Shown piece after piece: positions 28,485-37,346 of a stretch of 64,000 nt of DNA (position 1 is the first letter of the stretch; every line of letters starts with the position of its first letter). The DNA is from Algoriphagus sp. PAP.12 (GTDB lineage: Bacteria; Bacteroidota; Bacteroidia; Cytophagales; Cyclobacteriaceae), in NCBI RefSeq assembly GCF_026652115.1, contig NZ_JAPPSQ010000002.1, forward strand, positions 124,001 to 188,000, in the 5' to 3' direction. Position numbers and translations under genes: made by a program. The notes below the pieces were generated by a model. The model ran no database searches. It saw only the letters and a program-made list of their open reading frames with translations, and was not told the DNA's origin.

Positions 28485-30128
28485 TTACCAGAAGATTGTA
28501 TAAAGTGCTGCAATAATTCCTGTGATCAAAAAGGCTCCAACCTTAAACTGGGTACTGGTTTGGAACAATTCTTTATTGATCTCGATACTGTTAGGATGAT
28601 CCTTACCTTTCCCTTCTACCAACGAAATCACAATCATCAAAACTGCCAAAATAAGGAATACAATCCCCATTCTATCAATAAATGGCAATGCAGGGAATAC
28701 AATTTTAAGAACTACGGAAAGAGGAATACTTAATGCAGCTCCCACCAATGCGGCATTGGAAGTGGTCTTTTTCCAGAAAACTCCAAAGAAGAAAATCGCA
28801 AATACACCTGGGCTAATGAAGCCTGTATATTCTTGGATAAATTGGAATGCTTGATCAAGCTGACCGAGTGCAGGTGCAACAATAGCCGCAATGATAAATG
28901 CAACCAAAGCGGTAATTCTACCAACCCTAACTTGTTTTACTTCAGAAGCATTTTTACCAAAATACTTCGTATAGATATCCATTGTAAAAATGGTGGATGT
29001 ACTGTTTGCCATGGAAGCCAAAGAAGATACAATAGCTGCTGTCAAAGCGGCGAAAGCAAGGCCTTTCAGACCAACTGGAAGCAATTGAAGCAAGGTTGGG
29101 TAAGCTCGATCTGATTTGATGATAGCTGTAGCTGGATCTTTCATGGATTCAATGAAGCCCGTATCCATTCCTTTATTTACAATCACCAAAGCTGCAATTC
29201 CAGGAATTACCACGATCAATGGCATCAACAATTTTAAGAAACCTGCGAAAATCATCCCTTTTTGAGCCTCATCTAAGCTTTTAGCTGCCAAAGCTCTCTG
29301 AGTAATGTATTGGTTAAAGCCCCAATAACTCAAATTGGTAATCCACATTCCTCCTATCAACACACTCAATCCTGGCAAATCCAAATAAGCATCTCTAACT
29401 CCACCAGATCCATCTGGAATCATCATTTCTCCTTTAGAAAGAATCATTGAAAAATGTCCAGGAACTTCTTTTTTCAATAAGCTAATCCCTTCCCAAACAT
29501 CTCCATCACCTACCAATTGTAATGAAATGTAGGTAGTAGCCAAACCACCAACGATCAAGAAAACAACCTGAACAACATCAGTCCATGCTACTGCTTTCAA
29601 ACCTCCATAGATGGAATAAATCATTGCGAAAGCTGCCAATCCAATGATTCCATAAGTTAAAGGAACATCTAGAATAGTATTTAAACTCAGTGCCCCCAAA
29701 TAAAGAACGGAAGTCAGGTTTACAAATACATAAAGCAAAAGCCAGAAAATAGCCATGGTGGTTCTTACACGTGAATCATAGCGATCCAGCAAGAACCCAG
29801 GCATCGTGTAGATTCCTTTTTTGATGTAAACGGGCAAGAAAAAGATCGCTACTACCAAAAGGGTAGCGGCAGCCATCCATTCGTAAGTAGAAATGGCCAA
29901 TCCCAGCGCAAAGCCAGAACCTGACATTCCAATAAATTGCTCAGCTGAAATATTCGAAGCGATCAATGAAGCCCCTACTGCCCACCAAGGAAGAGCCTTG
30001 GATGCAAGGAAATAGTCTGAAGAGTTTTTGACATGGCCTTTCTTCTCTTGGGAAACAAATAGGCCCATGCCGACAATTAACAAGCAGTATCCAATGAATA
30101 CCGCTAAGTCTAAGGGTTCTAAGAGCAT
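28485..30128 (-). CDS. Sodium/solute symporter (SSS family), probable xylose/glucose transporter
   Basis: 547 residues with about 14 hydrophobic segments of the LeuT-like SSS fold. Recognisable SGLT-type features are the N-terminal DLAVFIGYCLLIVGMGLF, the Na-site region SNISAEQFIGMSGSGFALG, WMAAATLLVVAIFFLPVYI, VYGGLKAVAWTDVVQ-like (SIYGGLKAVAWTDVVQ) and SSLASMANSTSTIFTMDIY. It is first in the operon with xylB and xylA, so sodium-driven uptake of xylose (or xylose plus glucose) is the likely role. SSS members also carry other sugars, myo-inositol or sialic acid. Confidence 0.88.
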   Translation of the reverse strand: MLLEPLDLAVFIGYCLLIVGMGLFVSQEKKGHVKNSSDYFLASKALPWWAVGASLIASNISAEQFIGMSGSGFALGLAISTYEWMAAATLLVVAIFFLPVYIKKGIYTMPGFLLDRYDSRVRTTMAIFWLLLYVFVNLTSVLYLGALSLNTILDVPLTYGIIGLAAFAMIYSIYGGLKAVAWTDVVQVVFLIVGGLATTYISLQLVGDGDVWEGISLLKKEVPGHFSMILSKGEMMIPDGSGGVRDAYLDLPGLSVLIGGMWITNLSYWGFNQYITQRALAAKSLDEAQKGMIFAGFLKLLMPLIVVIPGIAALVIVNKGMDTGFIESMKDPATAIIKSDRAYPTLLQLLPVGLKGLAFAALTAAIVSSLASMANSTSTIFTMDIYTKYFGKNASEVKQVRVGRITALVAFIIAAIVAPALGQLDQAFQFIQEYTGFISPGVFAIFFFGVFWKKTTSNAALVGAALSIPLSVVLKIVFPALPFIDRMGIVFLILAVLMIVISLVEGKGKDHPNSIEINKELFQTSTQFKVGAFLITGIIAALYTIFW

Positions 30129-30227
30129 AGGTTAGGTTGGGTTTTTACAACAGTTTTTGGTGAATTGACTAATTGATAAAATATAAGCCGTTAAATATAA
30201 GACTTTCATTGAAAGGACTTAAAATCT

Positions 30228-30235
30228 CAAATCTA
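30228..30235 (-). promoter_or_regulatory. Candidate promoter -7 element upstream of the symporter operon
   Basis: TAGATTTG on the minus strand fits TAnnTTTG exactly and lies about 100 bases before the symporter ATG, between it and the upstream aminotransferase gene. No correctly spaced -33 TTG is seen. Confidence 0.27.
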
Positions 30236-30249
30236 ATTTTCGAGAACAA

Positions 30250-31071
30250 TTAGAGTAATCCTTTGAGAAAATCCGGCATTTCAGTATCAAATTCACTGTT
30301 TTCGATGGATTCAATCATACTTATTCCAGAAACATTACTAACCCAAACAGACTCAGCCTGAAGCAATTCCGACAACGGATACAATCCTTCTGAAACTTCT
30401 TTTCCTTTTCCAATTAGCTCTTTCATTAGTACTCGCCTGCTTATACCGGCTATACATCCAGATTCCAAAGAAGGAGTATAAACTATTCCCTTTTTCAACC
30501 AAAAAATATTGGAGGCTCCTGATTCTGCCACATTTTTAAAAGAATCTAACAAAATCACTTCATCAGCTTTCTGCTCTTGTCTCTCTTTATTTGCCATTAC
30601 ATAGTCTAAAGATGAGGTAGTTTTCAAATGAGAGAAACTATTAAAACTGAGCCGAACTTTCTTGGAAACTATGGCTTTGGACTTGATTTTAGGAGCTTTA
30701 TCAAGCTTTGTCAAATGAAGAATTTGAGTAAAACCTTCTGATATCGGCGTATATTTTCCTACCCCATCTCTAAAAATTGTCAAGCGGACTCTCAATGGCT
30801 CACCTTGATAAATTGACTTACAATGCTCGATAATTTCAGAAGGACTTATTTTAGACTCATTCAATCCCAGGAGTTTCATTCCTTCCAACAAGCGGTCCAG
30901 ATGGAAGCCAAAAAATCTCAATTCATCATTTTGATATACCATTGTTTCGAAAAGTCCATCCCCAAAATAAACGCCCCTATTTGGAGAGGTTAATGTCTTT
31001 TCTTTATTCCATTCTGTTGATTTGTATGCTTTTGTCAAAATTGTTTCGAAAACGCTCATTTTGTCGTTCAT
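30250..31071 (-). CDS. Aminotransferase class IV (aminodeoxychorismate lyase / branched-chain aminotransferase-like)
   Basis: 273 residues of the PLP fold-type IV family. The N-terminal RGVYFGDGLFETMVYQN, the SHLKTTSSLDYVMANKERQ segment carrying the Schiff-base Lys (in HLKT), DEVILLDSFKNVAESGASNIFW and the GCIAGISRRVLM phosphate-binding turn are diagnostic. Size and the NVAESGASNIFW/IVYTP pattern fit 4-amino-4-deoxychorismate lyase (PabC, folate synthesis) slightly better than branched-chain transaminases, but this is uncertain. No other folate gene is adjacent. The start could also be Met5 (31059). Confidence 0.8.
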   Translation of the reverse strand: MNDKMSVFETILTKAYKSTEWNKEKTLTSPNRGVYFGDGLFETMVYQNDELRFFGFHLDRLLEGMKLLGLNESKISPSEIIEHCKSIYQGEPLRVRLTIFRDGVGKYTPISEGFTQILHLTKLDKAPKIKSKAIVSKKVRLSFNSFSHLKTTSSLDYVMANKERQEQKADEVILLDSFKNVAESGASNIFWLKKGIVYTPSLESGCIAGISRRVLMKELIGKGKEVSEGLYPLSELLQAESVWVSNVSGISMIESIENSEFDTEMPDFLKGLL

Positions 31072-31223
31072 TATCGTACAGTATTAAAAACTGTCAATTT
31101 AGAATACTATTAAATTTGTAGAAATTACCCTCTAATTTTTCATTTAATCACTCAATTATTATCATTTTTGGCAGGAATTAATAGTTTTCCTAAGATTAGC
31201 ATCATAATTGGACATTTGGGGCG

Positions 31224-31901
31224 ATGGCTGGTAAAAGTAGTATTTTTGATATGATTGGTCCGGTAATGATAGGACCTTCTTCATCCCACACTGCGGGTGT
31301 AGTTCGTATAGCTCGTGCAGCTATCCGAGTTTTAGGCGGTATGCCTGAAGAAACATCAATCACTTTTTATAATTCATTTGCCAGAACTTATGAAGGTCAT
31401 GGAAGTGATAGAGCAATCATAGGCGGACTGATGGATTTCAAGACCGATGATGAACGTATCAAACAGGCACTTCAAATTGCTGAAGAGACCGGATTCAAAT
31501 ATTCTTTTAAATCAATTGGAAATTCCTCAGTCCATCATCCTAACACAATCAAACTCAACCTAAAAAAAGGAGATAGAAAAGTTGAAGTAGTAGGAGAAAG
31601 TTTGGGTGGAGGATTGATTAATATTGCTGAAGTTGATGGCTTCGTGGCCAACTTTTCCGCTCAAATGCATACGCTCATCATCAAGGCAGATGATGTGTCT
31701 GGTGCGATTGCCTTTATTTCATCGGTGATTGCTCAGGAGAAAACCAACATAGCCACCATGTCAGTTTCCCGAAAAGGAAAAAATGATCTAGCTTGCCATG
31801 TAATCGAAATGGATTCAGGAATCCAGCCCATTACATTGGAATATCTGAGATCCCTGCCATGGATTAAAGAATTAATTTATATTCCTGATATTGACCTATA
31901 A
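31224..31901 (+). CDS. sdaAB: L-serine dehydratase, iron-sulphur type, beta subunit
   Basis: 225 residues. The N-terminus IFDMIGPVMIGPSSSHTAG is the beta-subunit signature, YNSFARTYEGHGSDRAIIGGLM follows, and a C-terminal ACT domain (about 150-225, LIIKADDVSGAIAFIS) completes it. With an alpha subunit carrying the 4Fe-4S cluster it deaminates L-serine to pyruvate. No alpha-subunit gene is in the window, so the partner must be elsewhere. The tolC-like gene starts 7 bases after the stop, hence an operon. Confidence 0.93.
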   Translation: MAGKSSIFDMIGPVMIGPSSSHTAGVVRIARAAIRVLGGMPEETSITFYNSFARTYEGHGSDRAIIGGLMDFKTDDERIKQALQIAEETGFKYSFKSIGNSSVHHPNTIKLNLKKGDRKVEVVGESLGGGLINIAEVDGFVANFSAQMHTLIIKADDVSGAIAFISSVIAQEKTNIATMSVSRKGKNDLACHVIEMDSGIQPITLEYLRSLPWIKELIYIPDIDL

Positions 31902-31908
31902 TTACCAC

Positions 31909-33249
31909 ATGAAAAGACTTTTATTAAGCCTCATTTGGGTCGCAGGTTCATTTTCTTATGCTTTTTCTCAAGAAGTTTCTGGTCCAATTGACCTTGAAAC
32001 AGCTGTTGGGATAGCACTGGAAAATAACTTAACGCTTAAGAGGAGTGAGTTGAACCAACTTACAAACGAGGCCACATTACTACAAAATCAAGGAAACAGA
32101 TATCCATCTCTTTCAACCGGAGCAAGTTCCGGCTATCGATGGGGTAGATCAATCAACCCCGTTACTAACCTTTTTGAAACTGAAAGAATTGGAAACATCA
32201 ATTTATCCGCTTCTTCTAATTTGACATTGTTTGCAGGAGGAAGAATTGGCAACAATATCAATCAAGCAAAAGCTAGTATTGAGGCGGGTGAATTCAATAT
32301 TCAAACCACTCGAAATAACATCACTTTAAATATCATCAATTTATTTATTAACGTGGTTTTTAATCGGGAACAGGTAAAAATTGCAGAGAATCAATTGAAG
32401 ACTACTGCCGATCAACTATCGAGAACCACAAAATTGGTCGAAGCGGGTTCCCTTCCATTTTCTGATCAATTGGATTTACAAGCGCAAAATGCTTCAAATG
32501 AACTTGAGGTGATCAATGCAAGAAATGCTTATAAAATTTCCAAACTCAACTTGGCTCAAGCAATGCAGATTCCTTTTACTGATGATTTTGAAGTTATTGA
32601 ACCAAAATTGGAAATAAATGAAGCCTTGATGGCAACTGAAACACCAATGATGATCTATGAATCTGCTTTAGACGTCATGCCTGAAATTCAGGCTGCCTCC
32701 AAAAACATTGAAAGTGCAGAATATGGAGTAAAAGCAGCTAAAGGCGCATACTATCCAACTTTAGGGGTAGGTGCCAATATTTTTTCAAACTATGTTGATA
32801 GAGTTTTTGGAACGGAAAGACCAAACTTTGGAACTCAAATTGAAAACAACCTGTCTCAGTCTGTCAACCTGCAATTAAGCATTCCAATTTTCTCTCAACT
32901 CAATAATAAAGCATCTTTACAAAGAGCTAGAGTTCAAAAACAATTAGCTGAAGTAACAGAATTGGAAACAAAAAATCAATTGAGACAAGACATTGAATCT
33001 GCCTATAATTCAGCATTGGCAGCTCAACAATCCTACAGTGCTTCAGTCACTCGTGTAAACAGCTTAGAGGAATCTTTAAGAATTGCACAACAAAGATTCG
33101 ATTTGGGAGCAATCAATTCGGTGGATTTCCAAGTAGCTCAAGCTAATTATTTCAACGCACAGGCAGAACTATTAAATGCGAAATACACCTACATTTTCAG
33201 AGTAAAAGTTTTAGATTTCTATTTGGGTAACCCCATCAACCTCAACTAA
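31909..33249 (+). CDS. TolC-family outer-membrane efflux protein
   Basis: 446 residues from the ATG at 31909, which opens into a signal peptide (MKRLLLSLIWVAGSFSYAFS); the frame also has an ATG at 31891 overlapping sdaAB. Two homologous halves of coiled-coil helices are typical of the trimeric TolC channel: LENNLTLKRSELNQL and the paired ASIEAGEFNIQTTRNN-type segments in the first half, LEESLRIAQQRFDLGAINSV in the second. It supplies the outer-membrane duct for a tripartite efflux or secretion system with the adaptor encoded 3 bases downstream. Confidence 0.92.
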   Translation: MKRLLLSLIWVAGSFSYAFSQEVSGPIDLETAVGIALENNLTLKRSELNQLTNEATLLQNQGNRYPSLSTGASSGYRWGRSINPVTNLFETERIGNINLSASSNLTLFAGGRIGNNINQAKASIEAGEFNIQTTRNNITLNIINLFINVVFNREQVKIAENQLKTTADQLSRTTKLVEAGSLPFSDQLDLQAQNASNELEVINARNAYKISKLNLAQAMQIPFTDDFEVIEPKLEINEALMATETPMMIYESALDVMPEIQAASKNIESAEYGVKAAKGAYYPTLGVGANIFSNYVDRVFGTERPNFGTQIENNLSQSVNLQLSIPIFSQLNNKASLQRARVQKQLAEVTELETKNQLRQDIESAYNSALAAQQSYSASVTRVNSLEESLRIAQQRFDLGAINSVDFQVAQANYFNAQAELLNAKYTYIFRVKVLDFYLGNPINLN

Positions 33250-33252
33250 ACC

Positions 33253-34560
33253 ATGGCCAATAAAAAATCAAATAAGTTACTATACTACCTCCTGGGAGGA
33301 GTTGGATTAATCATCGTAGTCGCAGTCATAGGTCGATCAATGGGATGGATTGGCGGTGAAAACGTGATCAATGTGGAGGTATCCAAGGTGGGAAAAAACT
33401 CAATCGTTGAAAAAGTAAGTGCTTCAGGAGAAATTCAGCCGGAAATTGAAGTTAACCTAAGTCCAGACGTTGCTGGTGAGATTATTGAATTGAATGTTCA
33501 AGAAGGAGATTCAGTGGCAGTTGGAAAGCTTTTAGTAAAAATCCGTCCTGACAACTTCATTTCTGCATTGGATAGAACCAAAGCAAACTTGAACCAACAA
33601 CAGGCAAATTTGGCACAATCCAAAGCCAGTCTTCAAAGAGCTGAAGCACAGTTTACCAGAACAGAATTGACTTACAATCGTCAGAAGAAACTATATGAGG
33701 AAAAGGCGATTTCTCAGTCAGATTTTGAGCAAGCTCAAGCGGATTACACTTCTGCTCAAAAAGATCTAGAAGCTGCAAAACAAAGTGTTGTTGCATCTGA
33801 ATTCATTGTAAAAAGTTCCCAGGCCTCCGTAAATGAGGCTGCAGAAAACCTTCGTCTTACCAACGTTTATTCGCCTGTGAATGGAATCGTATCCAACCTT
33901 TTGGTGGAACAAGGTGAACGTGTAGTTGGAACCCAGCAAATGGCAGGTACTGAAATGCTAACCATAGCTGACCTGTCCATGATGGAAGTTAGAGTAGATG
34001 TCAATGAAAATGACATTGTAAGATTGAGCAAAGGAGATACTACTATCATTGATGTGGATGCCTACTCTTTCTCAGGGAAAAGATTCAAAGGAATCGTAAC
34101 CAGCATTGCGAATACTGCTAACACCAAAGCTTCTGCGGATGCAGTTACAGAATTCGAGGTAAAAATCAGAATCTTGAACAGCTCCTATGCTGACCTGGTA
34201 GCCGAAGGAAATATTTATCCATTTCGTCCAGGTATGACTGCTTCTGTTGAGATCATTACCACACAAAAAGACAATGTTCTTTCCATCCCATTATCAGCGG
34301 TTACCACTAGAGAAGATCAATTGGATACATTATCTGATGGGACTACCAAAATGAAGGAATTGGTTTACATCATGGACAATGGAGAAGCCAAAATGACTCA
34401 AGTAAAAACAGGAATTTCTGATTTCCAAAACATTGAGATTTTGGAAGGACTACAGGAAGGGCAAGAAGTGATTTCAGGTCCATACTTTGTAGTTAGTAAG
34501 GAACTCAAAGAAGGAACAAAAGTAAATAATGCTCCAACTCCTGCTGCTGCTAAAAAGTAA
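33253..34560 (+). CDS. Periplasmic adaptor (membrane fusion) protein, HlyD/MacA-like
   Basis: 435 residues: one N-terminal transmembrane helix (about 8-27), a biotinyl-lipoyl-like domain (EVNLSPDVAGEIIELNVQEGDSVAVGKLL), a long helical hairpin (about 115-200, alternating Gln/Ala/Lys), then beta-barrel and membrane-proximal domains with RPGMTASVEI and a C-terminal VISGPYFVVSKEL. This is the adaptor that joins TolC to an inner-membrane pump. No ABC or RND pump gene follows; instead a terminator comes 21 bases later, so the pump must be encoded elsewhere. The N-terminal anchor and the helical hairpin are more like MacA-type than acylated RND adaptors. Confidence 0.9.
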   Translation: MANKKSNKLLYYLLGGVGLIIVVAVIGRSMGWIGGENVINVEVSKVGKNSIVEKVSASGEIQPEIEVNLSPDVAGEIIELNVQEGDSVAVGKLLVKIRPDNFISALDRTKANLNQQQANLAQSKASLQRAEAQFTRTELTYNRQKKLYEEKAISQSDFEQAQADYTSAQKDLEAAKQSVVASEFIVKSSQASVNEAAENLRLTNVYSPVNGIVSNLLVEQGERVVGTQQMAGTEMLTIADLSMMEVRVDVNENDIVRLSKGDTTIIDVDAYSFSGKRFKGIVTSIANTANTKASADAVTEFEVKIRILNSSYADLVAEGNIYPFRPGMTASVEIITTQKDNVLSIPLSAVTTREDQLDTLSDGTTKMKELVYIMDNGEAKMTQVKTGISDFQNIEILEGLQEGQEVISGPYFVVSKELKEGTKVNNAPTPAAAKK

Positions 34561-34580
34561 ATTACCTCAAACAAAGCATA

Positions 34581-34612
34581 AACCCCGGCCTCTCACTCAG
34601 TCGGGGTTTTCT
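34581..34612 (+). terminator. Terminator of the sdaAB-tolC-adaptor operon
   Basis: 7-bp stem AACCCCG/CGGGGTT (34581-34587 with 34602-34608) followed by TTTTCTTTTTC. Positioned 20 bases after the adaptor stop. Confidence 0.85.
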
Positions 34613-34710
34613 TTTTCTAATTTTCAAAAATTTTCAAAAAGAAACTTTTGTAATTAGAAGGTATATATTCATTTCTGCTTTTATCTTGGGGGTTTAACAA
34701 AATCCAAGAA

Positions 34711-36195
34711 ATGCAATTGATCCAAAATGCCGCCAAATATTCTTCAAAGACTGCTATCGTTGACTCTCTAGGTTCCTATACTTATTCCCGATTGCTCGAA
34801 GAATCAAAAAAAGTAGCCTTTCAACTGCTTCAACATTACAAAAAATCAGATTTAAATGAAGCGAGGGTCGCATTTTTGGTTTCTCCTGGCTTTGATTATG
34901 TCAAAATCCAATGGGGCATTTGGATGGCTGGAGGAATCGCTGTTCCCCTCTGTATTAGCTACCCTCTCCCCTCTTTGACTTATGTCATAGATGACACTTC
35001 AGCTTCCATTTTGATGTATGGATCAGAATATAAAGAAGTCCTTCGGCCGCTATTGGAAAGAGACAACCTCATTGGGATTGAGGTATCTAAAATTGAGAAT
35101 ATTGAAGAACAAAACAGACCACTTCCTGAAGTTCCTTTAGACCGAGGAGCCATGATTTTATATACTTCTGGAACAACCAATCTCCCAAAGGGAGTCTTGA
35201 CTACACATCGGATCATCCAATCTCAAATCAAAACCTTGGTAGATGCCTGGAATTGGTCTCAGGAAGATTATACGATAGGGATTTTGCCTCTTCATCATGT
35301 CCATGGGATTATCAATGTGCTATCCTGTTGCCTTTTTGCTGGTGGAACTATCGAATTCATCCACCCTTTTTCTGCAGAAAAAGTACTGGATGCTTTTGTA
35401 TCTGGCAGAGTCAATGTTTTCATGGCAGTTCCAACCATTTATTACAAGTTGATTACAGCCTATGAAAACCTATCCAAGGAAGCTCAAGAATTACTTTCTT
35501 CCCAGTTGGCCAAATTCAGGTTAATGGTTTCTGGTTCTGCGGCTCTGCCTGTTTCTGTGATGGAAAAATGGAAGCAGATTTCTGGGCACTATTTATTGGA
35601 AAGATATGGAATGACAGAAATTGGGATGGCCATAAGTAATCCATATGAAGGAGTCAGAAAAGCAGGACACATCGGTTTTCCTCTCCCAGGAGTAGATATT
35701 AGACTGGTCAACGAAGAAGAATTGATCGTCCTGCCAGGTCATCCTGGTGAGATTCAAGTAAAAGGTCCCTGTGTTTTCAAGGAATATTGGGGTAAACCCG
35801 AAGCGACAGCAAAAGCTTTTACAGAGGACGGCTGGTTTAAAACTGGCGACATAGCAGAAGTTGAAGATGGCTATTTCAGAATTCTCGGAAGAGACTCTGT
35901 AGATATCATTAAATCAGGAGGATATAAAATTTCAGCTTTGGAAATAGAAGAGGTATTGAGAAAGCATGATCATATCAAGGACTGTGGAGTAGTTGGAATT
36001 CCAGATGAAGAATGGGGAGAGCTTGTGGTTGCAGGTTTGGTCTGTGATCAAGAACTAGATACTCATGAATTAACCGAATGGCTCAGAGAACGAATGCCTG
36101 CCTATAAGACACCCAGAAAGTATATTTTCTTGGGAGACCTTCCAAGAAATGTCATGGGCAAAGTCACCAAAAATGAACTCAAAAAACTCTTTTAG
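34711..36195 (+). CDS. matB: Acyl-CoA synthetase of the malonyl-CoA synthetase (MatB/ACSF3) type
   Basis: 494 residues of the ANL adenylating superfamily: ILYTSGTTNLPKGVLTTH (AMP/P-loop), ERYGMTEIGMAISNP (A5), GWFKTGDIAEVEDGYFRILG (A7/A8 hinge) and the C-terminal catalytic Lys in NVMGKVTKNELKKL. The RYGMTEIGMAISNPYEG and GRDSVDIIKSGGYKISALEIE segments closely match malonate-activating MatB/ACSF3 enzymes rather than fatty-acyl-CoA ligases. The next two genes encode both subunits of a malonate transporter, 2 bases away, which strongly supports malonate + CoA + ATP to malonyl-CoA. The specific substrate rests on motif resemblance and context. Confidence 0.85.
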   Translation: MQLIQNAAKYSSKTAIVDSLGSYTYSRLLEESKKVAFQLLQHYKKSDLNEARVAFLVSPGFDYVKIQWGIWMAGGIAVPLCISYPLPSLTYVIDDTSASILMYGSEYKEVLRPLLERDNLIGIEVSKIENIEEQNRPLPEVPLDRGAMILYTSGTTNLPKGVLTTHRIIQSQIKTLVDAWNWSQEDYTIGILPLHHVHGIINVLSCCLFAGGTIEFIHPFSAEKVLDAFVSGRVNVFMAVPTIYYKLITAYENLSKEAQELLSSQLAKFRLMVSGSAALPVSVMEKWKQISGHYLLERYGMTEIGMAISNPYEGVRKAGHIGFPLPGVDIRLVNEEELIVLPGHPGEIQVKGPCVFKEYWGKPEATAKAFTEDGWFKTGDIAEVEDGYFRILGRDSVDIIKSGGYKISALEIEEVLRKHDHIKDCGVVGIPDEEWGELVVAGLVCDQELDTHELTEWLRERMPAYKTPRKYIFLGDLPRNVMGKVTKNELKKLF

Positions 36196-36197
36196 GT

Positions 36198-36563
36198 ATG
36201 ATTAAGGGCTTAGCACTGTTAGCTTTTTCTTTCTTGCTCGGACAATGGATGGGAGAACTATTAGGTTCTTGGCTAGGAATCAATGCCAATGTCGGTGGAG
36301 TGGGTTTCGCAATGATCATACTTTTACTTTCAAAAGAATGGTTGATCAAGCAGAAACTCCTCAATCCTGAAATGGAATTTGGGATCGATTTCTGGGGAAA
36401 ACTTTACATCCCGGTAGTAATAGCCATGGCAGCCAGCCTCAATGTAAAGTCTGCTGTTTCTGCGGGAACACTAGCCATTTTAGCTGGAATAATTCCGGTT
36501 TTCATTAGTCTAATGATTTTCCCTATCCTCATCAAGAACTTCGACAAATCGGCTCATGGATGA
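36198..36563 (+). CDS. madL: Malonate transporter subunit MadL
   Basis: 121 residues with four predicted transmembrane helices. The pattern GLALLAFSFLLGQWMGELLG, then a VGGVGFAMIILLL helix and MAASLNVKSAVSAGTLAILAGIIPV fits the MadL subunit of the sodium-dependent malonate:MadLM carrier first described in Malonomonas rubra. It starts 2 bases after the synthetase stop and overlaps madM by 8 bases, the compact arrangement expected for a two-subunit carrier. Confidence 0.88.
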   Translation: MIKGLALLAFSFLLGQWMGELLGSWLGINANVGGVGFAMIILLLSKEWLIKQKLLNPEMEFGIDFWGKLYIPVVIAMAASLNVKSAVSAGTLAILAGIIPVFISLMIFPILIKNFDKSAHG

Positions 36564-37317
36564 ATTGTTGAAAATCGTTGATAAAAACGGATTAATCTTA
36601 GCCTTCCTATTTATTGGATTATTGACTCTTTTGACAGATTTTCTATCCAGAGTCCTTTTCAAAAAGAGAATCCCGGGTTCAGCTATTGCTATTTTCATGG
36701 GATTGATACTTGGGTACATTGGAGGTGAAATTACAGGAGGACAAAAAGGCTTTTCTGATGTACCTCATTTTAGCGGATTGGCTATTTTAGGTGGATCCAT
36801 GTTTCGGGATTTTGCCATCGTAGCCACAGCCATGGGAGCTAGTTTTTTTCTCATTCGTAAAAGTGGCCTATTGGGTTTTATTTCTCTTCTAGTGGGAATA
36901 TTTCTCTTTTTCATAGTCGGAGTAGCTATTGCCTGGGCTTTTGGCTACCGGGATCCTGTAAGTCTTTGCACAATCGGCGCAGGAGCATGCACCTATATTG
37001 TAGGACCGATCACAGGTGGAGCATTAGGTGCCAGTTCAGAAGTGATCGCTCTCAGCATAGCTACAGGTGTAGTTAAAACCATTGCTGTTACCATCTTCAC
37101 CCCAATTTTTGCAAAAAAAATTGGATTGGAATCCCCTGCTTCTGCCATGGCCTATGGAGGAGTAATGGGTACCTCCAGTGGAGTAGCCGCCGGATTAGCA
37201 GCAACAGATCCCAAATTGGTACCTTATGGAGCTGTGACCGCTACATTTTATACCGGTCTGGGATGTTTACTCTGTCCTTCTCTCCTTTTTCTGATCCTTG
37301 AACTTATTTTTGCCTAA
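36556..37317 (+). CDS. madM: Malonate transporter subunit MadM
   Basis: 253 residues with about eight transmembrane helices. It carries the MadM features FLFIGLLTLLTDFLSRVLFK, GLILGYIGGEITGG, the Gly/Ala-rich GAGACTYIVGPITGGALGAS re-entrant-like segment and YGGVMGTSSGVAAGLAATDP. With MadL it should import malonate with sodium. The gene overlaps madL and completes a synthetase-MadL-MadM module; no malonate decarboxylase genes are seen, so malonyl-CoA may go directly to fatty-acid synthesis or to a decarboxylase elsewhere. Confidence 0.9.
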   Translation: MDELLKIVDKNGLILAFLFIGLLTLLTDFLSRVLFKKRIPGSAIAIFMGLILGYIGGEITGGQKGFSDVPHFSGLAILGGSMFRDFAIVATAMGASFFLIRKSGLLGFISLLVGIFLFFIVGVAIAWAFGYRDPVSLCTIGAGACTYIVGPITGGALGASSEVIALSIATGVVKTIAVTIFTPIFAKKIGLESPASAMAYGGVMGTSSGVAAGLAATDPKLVPYGAVTATFYTGLGCLLCPSLLFLILELIFA

Positions 37318-37346
37318 GCCCTGTTAACTATTTAATCACAGGAAAA

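Noticed and set aside
31111..31118. TAAATTTG box upstream of sdaAB
   Set aside because: Matches TAnnTTTG but lies about 105 bases before the start with no -33 TTG; chance match in AT-rich DNA is likely.
34621..34640. Tandem duplication TTTTCAAAAA x2 after the adaptor terminator
   Set aside because: Only two short AT-rich units; no evidence for a functional repeat.
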